Assembly (NCBI GenBank): GCA_030837965.1
Contig: JAUTXP010000025.1
Location: 1-64,000, forward strand
Origin: Acidimicrobiaceae bacterium
Lineage (GTDB): Bacteria; Actinomycetota; Acidimicrobiia; Acidimicrobiales; JAUTXP01
Length of the DNA stretch: 64,000 nucleotides
Reading direction: 5' to 3'
In this document: one piece after another, positions 8,869-17,474 of the stretch
Numbering within the stretch: position 1 is the stretch's first letter
How the letters are laid out: each line of letters starts with the position of its first letter
Position numbers and translations under genes: made by a program
Notes under the pieces: model-generated
The model's database searches: none
Told to the model about the DNA's origin: nothing
Seen by the model: only the letters and a program-made list of their open reading frames with translations

Positions 8869-9627
8869 ATGGCGGTCGCACTCCTTCCTCGCAGCAATGC
8901 CCGCAGCGCTCCCCGCAGTCGGGCCGTGGGCGACGACCTCGACCTGCTCGTGCTGGCCGCAGGCCGAGGCGCGTGCATCGGCGTTGACATGGCGTCCGGC
9001 GCCTTCGTCCTGGCCCGCTGGCCGGGGCGGGGCGCGCCCACCCTGCGCCGGTTCGACATGGCGTCGGCCCGATTGGCGGCGGCGGGCGCGGGGGCGGGTG
9101 GGGTCGCCGGCGGAAGCCCAGTCGGAGGTTCCGTCAGAGGTTCAGCCGCGGGCCCGGGCGACGGCCCCACGGGGGACCCGCTGGCTCGGCCCGAGGCGGC
9201 CTGCGTCGAGCGTCCGCCCCACGCCGTGGGCAGGCTGCGCCCGCGGGTGGCCGAGCGCTACGTCCGCCCCCTGCTGCTGCCTGCGGGCGAGCACTTGTTG
9301 GGCTTCGCAGGATCGACCACGCCCTACTGGGCCCTCACCGGCCACCGGCCTTCAATCTGCCTCGTCGCCCCTCACGGGCCTGTTTCCGTGGTGCGCACCG
9401 GTGTGGGCGTGGCCTGTCGGTTCACCTGGCGGGGCGTGGCCCACGAACTGCCGCTGGCCGACGCCGCCTTGTCGCTCAAGCCTGCGATGGACCACACCCA
9501 TCGGCCCGTTCTGTCGGGTGCGCCGCTGGCCGACCTCGTGGGCTTCGTGCCACGGCGGCTGCTGGTCGCCCTGTCGCCGCCGCGCGACGGGCTGTGCCAC
9601 AAGGTGATCCCCGGCTTGCTGCCGTAG
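8869..9627 (+). CDS. Hypothetical protein
   Basis: A 252-residue protein of no family I recognise. The N-terminal third is basic and contains VLAAGRGACIGVDMASGAF and a glycine/alanine-rich linker. The middle has RLRPRVAERYVRPLLLPAGEHLLGF, and the C-terminal third contains WRGVAHELPLADAALS. There is no obvious signal peptide, membrane segment or catalytic motif. Leucine codons include many TTG, as in neighbouring genes, so it looks native. The ATG at 8869 has no strong ribosome-binding site, and a start further upstream cannot be excluded. The gene lies 90 bp after the DUF255 gene in the same direction. Confidence 0.6.
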   Translation: MAVALLPRSNARSAPRSRAVGDDLDLLVLAAGRGACIGVDMASGAFVLARWPGRGAPTLRRFDMASARLAAAGAGAGGVAGGSPVGGSVRGSAAGPGDGPTGDPLARPEAACVERPPHAVGRLRPRVAERYVRPLLLPAGEHLLGFAGSTTPYWALTGHRPSICLVAPHGPVSVVRTGVGVACRFTWRGVAHELPLADAALSLKPAMDHTHRPVLSGAPLADLVGFVPRRLLVALSPPRDGLCHKVIPGLLP

Positions 9628-9647
9628 TCGGACCCCGCACCGACCGG

Positions 9648-9793
9648 CGTCTAGGAGGGCGAGCCGATAGGCGAGCCCGTGGCCCGAGCGGCCCGGCGGC
9701 GAAGCCGTCAAGAGCGGGGCGTGCAGCGGCCATCGCCCGGAGGCGGACGCCGGAGGGCGGGTACCGCGTGACCTATCGGCTCGCACGTCTAGG
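9648..9793. mobile_element. MITE-like element, or structured RNA, upstream of uxuA-like gene
   Basis: The 8-bp sequence CGTCTAGG occurs directly repeated at 9648-9655 and 9786-9793, as a target-site duplication would. Just inside lie 13-bp inverted repeats, GCGAGCCGATAGG at 9659-9671 and CCTATCGGCTCGC at 9772-9784. The 100-bp interior is GC-rich with short hairpins (CGCCC...GGGCG near 9734-9759) and no convincing gene. This fits a small non-autonomous transposable element. A structured RNA closed by the 13-bp stem would look similar. Confidence 0.5.
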
Positions 9794-9909
9794 TCGACCG
9801 TTTCCTCCAACCGGGGGGCTGCTATACCGGGTGGGACGCGGGGAAAGGGCGGTCCGTTGTACGGCTTCAACGTCGGATCGGGCGCTCGGGGACTAACTGA
9901 GGGGGCCTG
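9794..9909 (+). promoter_or_regulatory. Likely promoter region of the uxuA-like gene
   Basis: TTTCCT and TATACC, separated by 16 bp near 9801-9828, are the best promoter-like pair here. GAGGGGG just before the ATG at 9910 is the ribosome-binding site. No operator is recognisable. Confidence 0.3.
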
Positions 9910-10896
9910 ATGACGATTCGAGTCGCGCTTGGATGGCACGGCGAGCTCACCGACAGCAGCCTCGACTACGCCGTCCAGCTCGGCGTAGAGGGCTTGATCA
10001 TCCATGTGCCGGACGCTCCGGTGGTCGACGGCGCGTGGCAGGCCGTCGACCTTCAGGCACTGCGGAATCGGGTGGAACGTCACGGGCTGCGGCTCTTCTC
10101 GATCGAGAACACACAGTGGGACATGTACTCCGACTGCATGTGGGGAGGCCCACGAGCAGATGAGCAGCTCGCCGCGTACTGCCGCACGGTCCGGAACATC
10201 GGCGAAGCCGGCATTGGAGTGCTCGGGTTCTGCTGGATGCACCTCGAGGGGTGGGGCTACATGGACGACGTTGGGCCCGAGGGCCGAGGCGGTGCGGTGG
10301 TCCGCCGGTTCGACCAAGGGCGCGAGGACCCCGGGTTCCTCATACGCGGCCGCGTGATCGGCGAAGCCGAGATGTGGGGCCACTTCGAGCGCTTCATCAC
10401 CACGGTTGCGCCGGTGGCCGAGGAGGCCGGCGTCCGCCTGGCGCTGCACCCGGACGACGTGCCGATCCCCATGTTCGGTGGCATCGCGCGCATCTTCAGC
10501 AGCTTCGACGGGGCCCGGCGGGCCGTTGAGGAGGTGTGCGACAGCCCGTCGTTCGGCCTCAACTTCTGCCTCGGGACGTGGTCCGAGATGAGTCCGGCCG
10601 CGCTCGACCACATGGAGCACTTCGCGGCACGGGGCAAGATCGTCTACCTGCACTTCCGGGACGTGAAGGGTCACGTGCCCGCGTTCGAGGAGTGCTTTCT
10701 CGGCGAGGGGAACTACGACCCCGTCGACGTCCTCGTGAGGCTTCGGCGGACCGGCTTCGACGGCTTCCTCGAAGAGGACCACGTGCCGGTCATGGAAGGC
10801 GACACCACCGGTTGGGGCGCCCGGGGCCGGGCGTACACGACCGGCTACATCCAGGGCCTGCTCCGCGCCGTCGAGAAGCTCGACGTGCCGCGATAA
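9910..10896 (+). CDS. uxuA: Mannonate dehydratase (UxuA)-like / sugar isomerase TIM-barrel protein
   Basis: The 328-residue protein resembles mannonate dehydratase, which converts D-mannonate to 2-keto-3-deoxy-D-gluconate in hexuronate breakdown. Supporting motifs are an early IENTQWDM-type strand, LALHPDDVPIP near residue 177-187 (the UxuA HPDDPP signature in altered form), NFCLGTWSEM, VYLHFRDVKG and DGFLEEDHVP, which carry metal-ligand His/Asp candidates. It lacks some UxuA insertions, so another xylose-isomerase-like activity is possible. Leucine is coded almost only by CTC, CTG and CTT with about one TTG, unlike neighbouring genes where TTG is frequent. No other uronate gene is nearby. 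Together with the MITE-like element next to it, this suggests horizontal acquisition. Confidence 0.72.
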   Translation: MTIRVALGWHGELTDSSLDYAVQLGVEGLIIHVPDAPVVDGAWQAVDLQALRNRVERHGLRLFSIENTQWDMYSDCMWGGPRADEQLAAYCRTVRNIGEAGIGVLGFCWMHLEGWGYMDDVGPEGRGGAVVRRFDQGREDPGFLIRGRVIGEAEMWGHFERFITTVAPVAEEAGVRLALHPDDVPIPMFGGIARIFSSFDGARRAVEEVCDSPSFGLNFCLGTWSEMSPAALDHMEHFAARGKIVYLHFRDVKGHVPAFEECFLGEGNYDPVDVLVRLRRTGFDGFLEEDHVPVMEGDTTGWGARGRAYTTGYIQGLLRAVEKLDVPR

Positions 10897-11113
10897 CGGC
10901 ACCTGCACCCACCTGATGGCGGAAGCCCCTCGCCGCTCATCGAGGCCGCGTGCAGCCTTCGTTCGAAGCGCGGCGGCACGGCGGCGCGGCGGGCCAATGA
11001 CTCGGGTAGTGCTTCGTGTACGTCACAGGTCCGGAGGAGTCGGTTCGCGGCGGCATCCTTGGCACCGTCGCCGGGGAGACAGGCCACGGCGCTGCGCGGG
11101 GCCGACTTCTGCG
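10897..11113. other. Intergenic, convergent junction without hairpin
   Basis: This 217-bp gap separates the convergent uxuA-like and patatin genes. I see no gene and no long inverted repeat, which sets it apart from the other convergent gaps in the window. Confidence 0.4.
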
Positions 11114-12082
11114 CTAGGCGGCGGAGGGCGTGAGCAGGCTGCGGAAGCGGTCGGTGGCCAGGGCCCGGCACGTCGACTCGTAGGCCGCCTTGGCCACGTC
11201 GTCCAGCCCGTCGGCGCGCATCATGTTCAAGCCGTGGAGGCGGACCTCGTCGGCCGAGGGGCGCAGCAGCAAGACGTCCACGCCCCGGCCCCGGGCCGCG
11301 GCGGCTTCACCTGCGAGCGAGCGGGCGGGCCAGCGCCGCAGCAGTTGGTGCAAGGGGTTGGGGGCAGATGCGGTGTCGTAGGCGAGTGGGATGACGCCGA
11401 TGATGCGGTCGCATCGGGCTTTGACGGCGACGTCGAGGTTGGAGGTGGAATGGGCGCCGCCGTCGACCAGTGTCATGCGGCCCAGCCGCACCGGTTTGTA
11501 GACGCCGGGGATGGCGCTCGACGCCATGACCGCGTGGGCCAGGTCGATCTCGGGCGAGCCCGGCCTGCCCAGCACCACCCGTCGGCCGGTGTTGATGTCG
11601 ACCGCGCACAGGTACAGGTCGTCGGCGGGCCACTCGGCGGGCAGCTCCTCCTGGAAGCGCCGCCTGCCCTCGTCCATGGTGAACAGCCCGCCGGGGAACA
11701 GATGGGCCAGCACGCCCGGGATGGGGAGGGGGATGCCCCTGGCCACCGAGCGGCCTGCGATATAGGCCGACCCGACCGCGATGCGCATGAAGTCGAAGGG
11801 CGACCGGAAGGTCGGGGTGAGGATCTGACGCCGGGCCGCGATCGGGTCGTCGCCGCCGATGCGGGGCAGCTCAGGATGGTCGCCCAGGGCCAAGTGCCAG
11901 AAGTCCTCGGTGGTCCAGCCCGCCCGCAGATAGGCGCCACACACGCTGCCCGCGCTGGTGCCCACGATCAGGTCGGCGGCGCCCGCCACGAATCCGGCTT
12001 CCTGCTCCAGCGCGTGCAGCACGCCCGCGTGGTAGGCCATGCCCACCAGCCCGCCCGCGCCGAGGACAAGCCCTGTCTTCAT
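11114..12082 (-). CDS. Patatin-like phospholipase
   Basis: A 322-residue patatin-domain protein. The oxyanion-hole motif GAGGLVGMAYHAGVL is at the N-terminus, the nucleophile elbow GTSAGS near residues 40-45, and the catalytic Asp in VDGGAHSTSN near 205. I chose the ATG at 12082 because MKTGLVLGAGG is the usual family start; an in-frame start 11 codons upstream is less likely. Family members hydrolyse acyl esters of phospholipids or other lipids. No signal peptide is seen, so it probably acts at the inner membrane face or in the cytosol. The substrate is unknown. Confidence 0.88.
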   Translation of the reverse strand: MKTGLVLGAGGLVGMAYHAGVLHALEQEAGFVAGAADLIVGTSAGSVCGAYLRAGWTTEDFWHLALGDHPELPRIGGDDPIAARRQILTPTFRSPFDFMRIAVGSAYIAGRSVARGIPLPIPGVLAHLFPGGLFTMDEGRRRFQEELPAEWPADDLYLCAVDINTGRRVVLGRPGSPEIDLAHAVMASSAIPGVYKPVRLGRMTLVDGGAHSTSNLDVAVKARCDRIIGVIPLAYDTASAPNPLHQLLRRWPARSLAGEAAAARGRGVDVLLLRPSADEVRLHGLNMMRADGLDDVAKAAYESTCRALATDRFRSLLTPSAA

Positions 12083-12152
12083 GGCACCAGTGTCACCCAC
12101 GGCCGCGGCGTTCATGCGGATGGCTGTTCCGGGGTGTGGGCGTGACCGGCTG

Positions 12153-12827
12153 CTACTTGCCCAGCTTGCCCGCGGCCAGATCCTCGGCCATGGCCCAGCC
12201 GAAGGCGATGAGAAAGTCCCGCCGGTCGTGCTTCAGGCCGTCGAAGAAGGCGGCGAAGTCAGGGTCGACCATCTCGGGCTTGAGGGCCTCGTGGTCCAGG
12301 CAGCCCGCGGCCGAGCCGTCACCGCTGACGATGAAGGTGCGGTCGTCGATGCGGCCTTCGGCGCCGAAGCGCTTGGCCAGCCTGCGGCCCCACGCCCGCT
12401 CCTCGCCCGACGCCTTGTGGCCGGGGCGGGGGACGATGTCCTCCAAGCCCCGGAACGCGCCGTACCCGCCCACGTCGATCATCTTGGTGCCGACGAGCAC
12501 GTCCTCGTCGGGGAAGGCGAGCAGGGCCCGGCGGTACTGGTCGGCCATCAGGGCCTTGAGGACCCCATCCCGGCGGGCCGTGCGCTTGACCGAGGCCAAA
12601 CCCACCAGCAGGCACGGGGTGCCGCCGATGCGCTCGAGCGTGCAGAACGAGTACCCCTGGAGCTTGCCGTTGTCGCGGGCCTGGGTGATGAGCACCCACG
12701 CCTCGCGCTGCTTGGAGAGCAGCCCGACGTCGTACCCAGCGGGGCCGTCGGCGCAGATGTCCGCCATCTCGCCCAATTCGGCGTCGCTGAGTGCGGTGCA
12801 GTCCTTGGTGTCGACCTCGATCGCCAT
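12153..12827 (-). CDS. Hypothetical protein, possible GNAT fold
   Basis: A 224-residue soluble protein I cannot assign with confidence. The stretch GKLQGYSFCTLERIGGTPCLLVGLASVKRTARRDGVLKAL, split over about residues 55-95, has the beta-strand, basic turn and helix order of a GNAT acetyltransferase, but the acetyl-CoA loop is not canonical. The C-terminal part is rich in charged residues (FDGLKHDRRDFLIAFGWAMAEDL). The ATG at 12827 has GGAGAAG and AGGA upstream on the minus strand. It is divergent from the maleylpyruvate-isomerase-like gene across a 102-bp gap with a GACCG-CT-CGGTC inverted repeat. Confidence 0.6.
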   Translation of the reverse strand: MAIEVDTKDCTALSDAELGEMADICADGPAGYDVGLLSKQREAWVLITQARDNGKLQGYSFCTLERIGGTPCLLVGLASVKRTARRDGVLKALMADQYRRALLAFPDEDVLVGTKMIDVGGYGAFRGLEDIVPRPGHKASGEERAWGRRLAKRFGAEGRIDDRTFIVSGDGSAAGCLDHEALKPEMVDPDFAAFFDGLKHDRRDFLIAFGWAMAEDLAAGKLGK

Positions 12828-12848
12828 AATCCTGCTGCTTCTCCCTAC

Positions 12849-12877
12849 TTGACCGCTCGGTCGACTTTGAATTCTAG
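12849..12877. promoter_or_regulatory. Divergent promoter with TetR-like operator candidate
   Basis: GACCGCTCGGTC at 12851-12862 is an inverted repeat (GACCG-N2-CGGTC) of the type bound by many actinobacterial TetR regulators. TTGACC at 12849 may serve as the -35 for the rightward gene. TAGAAT, read on the minus strand of the TTGAATTCTAGG stretch, is a good -10 for the leftward gene. No TetR gene is in the window, so the regulator would be elsewhere. Confidence 0.35.
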
Positions 12878-12929
12878 GGGATGCCGTCGGATTGGCTCCA
12901 CGCCGGGTGGGGGCCGGCATCATCTGCGG

Positions 12930-13589
12930 ATGACGGGCCCAGGGCGCCAAGGGCTGCTGGCAGGCATCGCCGTCGACGCCGACGCCGTGCTGGAGCTGGT
13001 CCGGGGCAGGCCGGATGCGGACTTCCAGCGGCCCACACCGTGCCCGGCCTGGGACGTGGCCCACCTGCTCGCCCACTTGGTGCGGGACTTCGAGCGGGTG
13101 CCCGAAGGGCTGGATGCGGGACTGGTCGTCGATGCGCCCATCGACGCCGATCGGCTGTCGTACTGGCGCTACGACCGGGCCGAGAACCAGGTCGGGACCC
13201 AGCGGCGGGCGGTCGAGATCATGGGCCGGTTCGGGTCTCCGGCGGCCGTGGTGGACGGGCTGGAGGCGATGGTCGACGCCGCCTTGCGCACCGCTCGGGA
13301 CGCTCCTGCCCGCGCCTTGGTGCGGGTGCCGTGGGGCTGGGTGATGGACCTGGACGAGCTGTTGGCCACGCGGTGGGTGGGGCTGGCCGTGCACTCGCTG
13401 GACCTGACGAGCGCGTTGGGCGTGCCCGACGCGGTGTCCGACGAGGGGCTGGCCTTCACGGTCGGCGTGCTGGACGGGTTGGCGGGCAGGCCGCTATCGG
13501 CCGAGCGGGGCCTGCCCCCGGCCGACTACATCCGCGCCGCCACCGGCCGCACGCCCGACCCCGACCCCGCCTTCCCCCTCCTGGCCTGA
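12930..13589 (+). CDS. TIGR03086-type / maleylpyruvate isomerase N-terminal domain protein
   Basis: This 219-residue protein belongs to the actinobacterial metal-binding DinB/MDMPI superfamily. CPAWDVAHLLAHLVRDF near residue 40 and the later WVGLAVHSLDLTSALG supply the expected metal-binding His pattern, and the C-terminal FTVGVLDGLAGRPL is usual for the family. Members use mycothiol or an unknown cofactor; most are unassigned. The start at 12930 (MTGPGRQGLL) is the best ATG, though no strong ribosome-binding site precedes it. The 3' end is followed by family A palindrome copy 2 and the convergent dnaE gene. Confidence 0.75.
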   Translation: MTGPGRQGLLAGIAVDADAVLELVRGRPDADFQRPTPCPAWDVAHLLAHLVRDFERVPEGLDAGLVVDAPIDADRLSYWRYDRAENQVGTQRRAVEIMGRFGSPAAVVDGLEAMVDAALRTARDAPARALVRVPWGWVMDLDELLATRWVGLAVHSLDLTSALGVPDAVSDEGLAFTVGVLDGLAGRPLSAERGLPPADYIRAATGRTPDPDPAFPLLA

Positions 13590-13651
13590 CCCCCCGGGGC
13601 TTCGCGCCGAACTGGAGCAGCCGCACCAGCGAGCCGACGGACACATCCCGA

Positions 13652-13682
13652 CTTTTCCACAGCAGCAGGTGCTGTGGAAAAG
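13652..13682. repeat. Family A palindrome copy 2 (convergent junction)
   Basis: Arms TTTTCCACAGCA and TGCTGTGGAAAA with loop GCAGG, the reverse orientation of copy 1. It lies between the convergent ends of the MDMPI-like gene (13589) and dnaE (13767). Confidence 0.93.
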
Positions 13683-13766
13683 TTTCGAGGCGGCGTCAGC
13701 CGCCGAGCGGGGCCTGCCACTGGCGCCGGCGGGACGGCGGGACGGCGGGACGAGCGGGGCGAGGGG

Positions 13767-16700
13767 CTAGGCCAGGCAGTCGGCGCCGAGGAGGACGCGC
13801 AGCTCGGCGCACAGGCCGTTGCGGGTGTCGACCGTGAACGCCTCCGGGACCCGGAGCGTCTTGTCCCCCACCCGCAGGAACACGGGCGAGTCGCCCGGAT
13901 GGCGGGCCAGCAGCTCCTTCAACTCGGCCACCACCGTGTCGCTCAGCGCGTGCAGCGGCAGCCTGACCGTCAGGGGCGGGCCGCCGTCGAGCACCAGCGC
14001 TGGCCGCTTCATCTCCAGGGCCGTGAGCTTGGGCAGGTCGTCGCGCATGTCCAGCCTGCCCTTGACGCACACGATGGCGTCGTCGGCCAACAGGTGCCCG
14101 TACTCCTGCATGACCCGCGGGAACACCCACACCTCGATGGTGGAGGCCAAGTCCTCCAACGTGAAGGTGGCCATCAGGTCGCCCTTTTTGGTGTAGCGCC
14201 GGGACAGGCTGGTGATCACCCCGCCCACGTTGCGGACCTCGCCCTCGCGCAGGTCGCGCAGGTCGCCGATCCCGCACTCGGTGTGCTTGCGCAGGGCCGA
14301 CTCGGCGCCCATCAACGGATGGTCGCTCACATACAGCCCGAGCATCTCCTTTTCGAATGCGAGCTTCTCCATCTTGTCGAACTCGACCTCGGGGATGGCC
14401 GTGCGCTCGGCCGCAGGGTCGGCGGCATCCGCACCGGCCCCGGCCCCGGCCCCGCCCGTCTCCCTGTCCATCGAGAACAGGTCGAACTGGCCCTCGGCCT
14501 CGCGCCGGCGCCGCTCCAGCGTTCGGTCCACGATCTGCTCGAACACCAGGCACAGACCTTTGCGGGGATGGCCTACGGAGTCGAAGGCGCCCGCCTTCAC
14601 CAACGACTCGACCGACCGCTTGTTGAGCACCATCGGGTCGACCCGCTCGCAGAAGTCGTAGAAGTCGCGGAACGGCCCGCCGGTCTCGCGCTCGGCCACG
14701 ATGTGGGCGACCAGCCCCTCGCCCACGTTGCGGATGGCGGACAGGCCGAACGGGATGGTGCCGTCGGGCGTGGTCGAGAAGTCCGAGACGGACACGTTCA
14801 CGTCGGGGACGAGGACCTGCACGCCGAGCGAGCGGCACTCGGCCAGGTAGACCGCGGTCTTGTCCTTGTCGTCCTTGATCGACGTCAGCAGGGCGGCCAA
14901 ATACTGCACGGGGTAGTTGGCCTTGAGCCACGCCGTCTGATAGCTGACCAAGCCGTAGCCGTAGGCATGGGCCTTGGGGAAGGCGTAGTCGGCGAAGGGC
15001 TCGATGATGTCGAACAAGGTGGTGCCGATGGCCGCGCCATAGCCAGTGCGCTCGCAGCCCGCCACGAAGCTCTCGCGCTCTTTGATGATGAGCTCGCGCT
15101 TCTTCTTGGCGCACGCCTTGCGGAGGTTGTCGGCCTCCTCCAGCGAGTAGCCCGCGAACTTCTGGGCCACCCGCATCAGCTTCTCCTGATAGATCATCAG
15201 GCCCTGGGTGTCGGCCAGCACGTCTTCCAGGTCGGGGTGCAGGTACGACACCGCCTTGCGGCCGTTCTTGCGGTCGGCGTAGTCGTTGTGCATGTTGGCC
15301 GCCATCGGCCCGGGCCGGTACAGGGCGACCAGGGCGGCCACGTCGTCGAACGACGTGGGGGCCAGCGACCGCATCAGGGCCCGCATGGGCCCGCCCTCGA
15401 GCTGGAACACGCCGATGGACTCGCCCCGGCGCAGCATGGCGAAGGTCTTGTCGTCGTCCAGGTCCACGGCGTCGATGTCGGGCCGCTCGCCGGTGGACGC
15501 CTCGATCAGGTCGAGGGCCTGTTCGATGACCGACAGGTTGCGCAGGCCGAGGAAGTCCATCTTGAGCAGGCCCAGCTCCTCCACCCCGTGCATCTCGTAC
15601 TGGGTGACGATGGGCGCCTCCTCCACCGGCTTGCCCGCCTCGGGCTTGCGCTGGATCGGGAGGTACTCGGTGAGGGGCTCGTGGGTGATGACGACGGCGG
15701 CCGCGTGGATGCCGTCCTGGCGGCGCAGGCCTTCAAGCCCGCGGGCCACGTCGACCACCTTCTTCACGTCCGGGTCGGCCGCGTACGTCTCGCGCAGCTC
15801 GGACGCCATCTTGTAGCCGTCCTCGTACTTCGGGTGCTTGTCCAGGCACGCGTACAGCGGGGTGTCCCTGCCCATCACCAGCGGGGGCATGAGCTTGGCC
15901 ACCTTGTCCCCCACCGCGTACGGGAAGCCGAGCACCCGCGCCGCATCGCGCACCGCGGCCCGGGCCTTGATGGTGGAGAAGGTCACGATCTGGGCCACGT
16001 GGTCCCAGCCGTAGCGCTCGGCCGCGTACTTGATCATGTCGCCGCGGTAGCGGTCGTCGAAGTCCATGTCGATGTCGGGCATCTGCTTGCGGCCCGGGTT
16101 CAAGAAGCGCTCGAACAGCAAGTCGTACTTGATGGGGTCCATGTCCACGATGCGCAGGCAGTAGGCCACGCAGCAGCCGGCCGCAGAACCCCGCCCAGGG
16201 CCGACGCGGATGCGCCGGTCGCGGGCGAAGCGGATGAGGTCCCAGACCACGAGGAAGTAGTCGGAGAAACCCATGCTCTGAATGACGCCGAGCTCGTAGT
16301 CGAGGCGCTCCGTGACCACGTCCGGGAGCGACTCGCCGTAGCGCGCCCTGGCCCCCTCGAAGGTCAGCGCCCGCAGGTACTCGGACCCTGAGGTGAAGCC
16401 CTCGGGCAGCGGGAACTCGGGCAGCTTCGGCTTGCCGAACTCGATCTGGACATTGGACCGCTCGGCGATCCACAACGTGTTGTCGCAGGCCTCGGGGAAG
16501 TCGCGGAACAGGTGGCGCATCTCGGCCGCCGACTTCAAGAAGTGCTCGTCCGAGTCGAACTTGAAGCGCTTGGGGTCGTCCATGGTCGACCCCGTCTGCA
16601 CGCACAGCAGCGCGTCGTGGGCGACTGAGTCCTCCCGCCGCGTGTAGTGGCTGTCGTTGGTGGCCAGCAGCGGGGCGCCGATGCGCCGGGCGATCTCCAG

Positions 16701-17312
16701 CAGTTGCGGGTTGGTCTTGTGCTGCTCAGGAAGGCCGTGGTCCTGCAGCTCCACGAACAGGTTGTCGCGGCCGAAGATCTCCTGGAGCCTGCCCGCCAGC
16801 CGGGTGGCCTCCTCCTGGTCCCCCCGAAGCAGGGCTTGCAGCACGACCCCGCCCAGGCACCCGGTGGTGGCGATGACACCCTCGTGGTACCTCGACAGCA
16901 GGTCCCAGTCCAGCCTGGGCTTGTAGTAGTAGCCCTCGAGGTAGGCGGCGGACGACAGCTTCAGCAGGTTCTTGTAGCCGGGCGTGGTCTCGGCCAGCAG
17001 GGTGAGGTGGTAGTAGAGCTTCTCACCCTCGCCCGAGTCGCCGCCGGTGTCGTCGATGCGGCCTCGTCGGGTGGGCCGCTCCTCCCTGCTCTCCCTGGCC
17101 ATGTAGGCCTCGGTGCCGATGACGGGCGTGACCCCGTGCTCGCGGCACTCCTTGTAGAAGTCGAGGACCCCGTACATGTTGCCGTGGTCGGTGATCCCGA
17201 TGGCGGGCTGGCCGTCGGCCGCTGCCGCCGCCACCACCTCTTTCACCCGAGCCGCACCGTCGAGCATCGAGAACTCGGTGTGCAGGTGAAGGTGGGTGAA
17301 TGAGTCGCCCAC
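13767..17312 (-). CDS. dnaE: DNA polymerase III alpha subunit
   Basis: At 1181 residues this is a full-length DnaE1-type replicative polymerase. The N-terminal PHP domain begins [12 protein letters not shown] (residues 8-19) and keeps its metal-binding His residues. The catalytic palm carries PDIDMDFDD near residue 412. The middle includes the helix-hairpin-helix region, and the C-terminal third contains the OB fold ([26 protein letters not shown]). It copies the chromosome in the replisome. The start is GTG at 17312 with AAGGGG upstream. A TTGTCCACA DnaA box lies 51 bp upstream of the start (17363-17371, minus sense), so DnaA may influence expression. Confidence 0.97.
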   Translation of the reverse strand: MGDSFTHLHLHTEFSMLDGAARVKEVVAAAAADGQPAIGITDHGNMYGVLDFYKECREHGVTPVIGTEAYMARESREERPTRRGRIDDTGGDSGEGEKLYYHLTLLAETTPGYKNLLKLSSAAYLEGYYYKPRLDWDLLSRYHEGVIATTGCLGGVVLQALLRGDQEEATRLAGRLQEIFGRDNLFVELQDHGLPEQHKTNPQLLEIARRIGAPLLATNDSHYTRREDSVAHDALLCVQTGSTMDDPKRFKFDSDEHFLKSAAEMRHLFRDFPEACDNTLWIAERSNVQIEFGKPKLPEFPLPEGFTSGSEYLRALTFEGARARYGESLPDVVTERLDYELGVIQSMGFSDYFLVVWDLIRFARDRRIRVGPGRGSAAGCCVAYCLRIVDMDPIKYDLLFERFLNPGRKQMPDIDMDFDDRYRGDMIKYAAERYGWDHVAQIVTFSTIKARAAVRDAARVLGFPYAVGDKVAKLMPPLVMGRDTPLYACLDKHPKYEDGYKMASELRETYAADPDVKKVVDVARGLEGLRRQDGIHAAAVVITHEPLTEYLPIQRKPEAGKPVEEAPIVTQYEMHGVEELGLLKMDFLGLRNLSVIEQALDLIEASTGERPDIDAVDLDDDKTFAMLRRGESIGVFQLEGGPMRALMRSLAPTSFDDVAALVALYRPGPMAANMHNDYADRKNGRKAVSYLHPDLEDVLADTQGLMIYQEKLMRVAQKFAGYSLEEADNLRKACAKKKRELIIKERESFVAGCERTGYGAAIGTTLFDIIEPFADYAFPKAHAYGYGLVSYQTAWLKANYPVQYLAALLTSIKDDKDKTAVYLAECRSLGVQVLVPDVNVSVSDFSTTPDGTIPFGLSAIRNVGEGLVAHIVAERETGGPFRDFYDFCERVDPMVLNKRSVESLVKAGAFDSVGHPRKGLCLVFEQIVDRTLERRRREAEGQFDLFSMDRETGGAGAGAGADAADPAAERTAIPEVEFDKMEKLAFEKEMLGLYVSDHPLMGAESALRKHTECGIGDLRDLREGEVRNVGGVITSLSRRYTKKGDLMATFTLEDLASTIEVWVFPRVMQEYGHLLADDAIVCVKGRLDMRDDLPKLTALEMKRPALVLDGGPPLTVRLPLHALSDTVVAELKELLARHPGDSPVFLRVGDKTLRVPEAFTVDTRNGLCAELRVLLGADCLA

Positions 17313-17351
17313 GGAGCGCCCCTTCGAGTATCCCCAGGGCCGCTGTCACCC

Positions 17352-17371
17352 TGTGGGAAAGATGTGGACAA
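17352..17371 (-). promoter_or_regulatory. DnaA-box pair upstream of dnaE
   Basis: On the minus strand 17363-17371 reads TTGTCCACA, the actinobacterial DnaA-box consensus, and 17352-17360 reads TTTCCCACA, a weaker match 11 bp away in the same orientation. They lie in the 162-bp gap between dnaE and the divergent MCP gene. Confidence 0.5.
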
Positions 17372-17474
17372 ACTACAGCGGTGTCATTCGACGATAGCGC
17401 GTGCGGGACGGGGTGCGGCGACCGGGCGCCAGAGCGCCGCTAACGTCGCTCCGCCCGCGAGGAGGACCGAGACC

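Noticed and set aside
9671-9910. Small ORF ending TGATG at the uxuA-like start
   Set aside because: It is open for about 79 codons with stop/start overlap, but it lies across the MITE-like unit, has no good start and low-complexity sequence.
10845-11171. 108-codon minus-strand ORF after patatin/uxuA
   Set aside because: It overlaps two real genes antisense or out of frame, and its sequence is compositional noise.
13674-16391. 905-codon plus-strand ORF opposite dnaE
   Set aside because: Mirror of dnaE codon bias; no start context and no recognisable domain.
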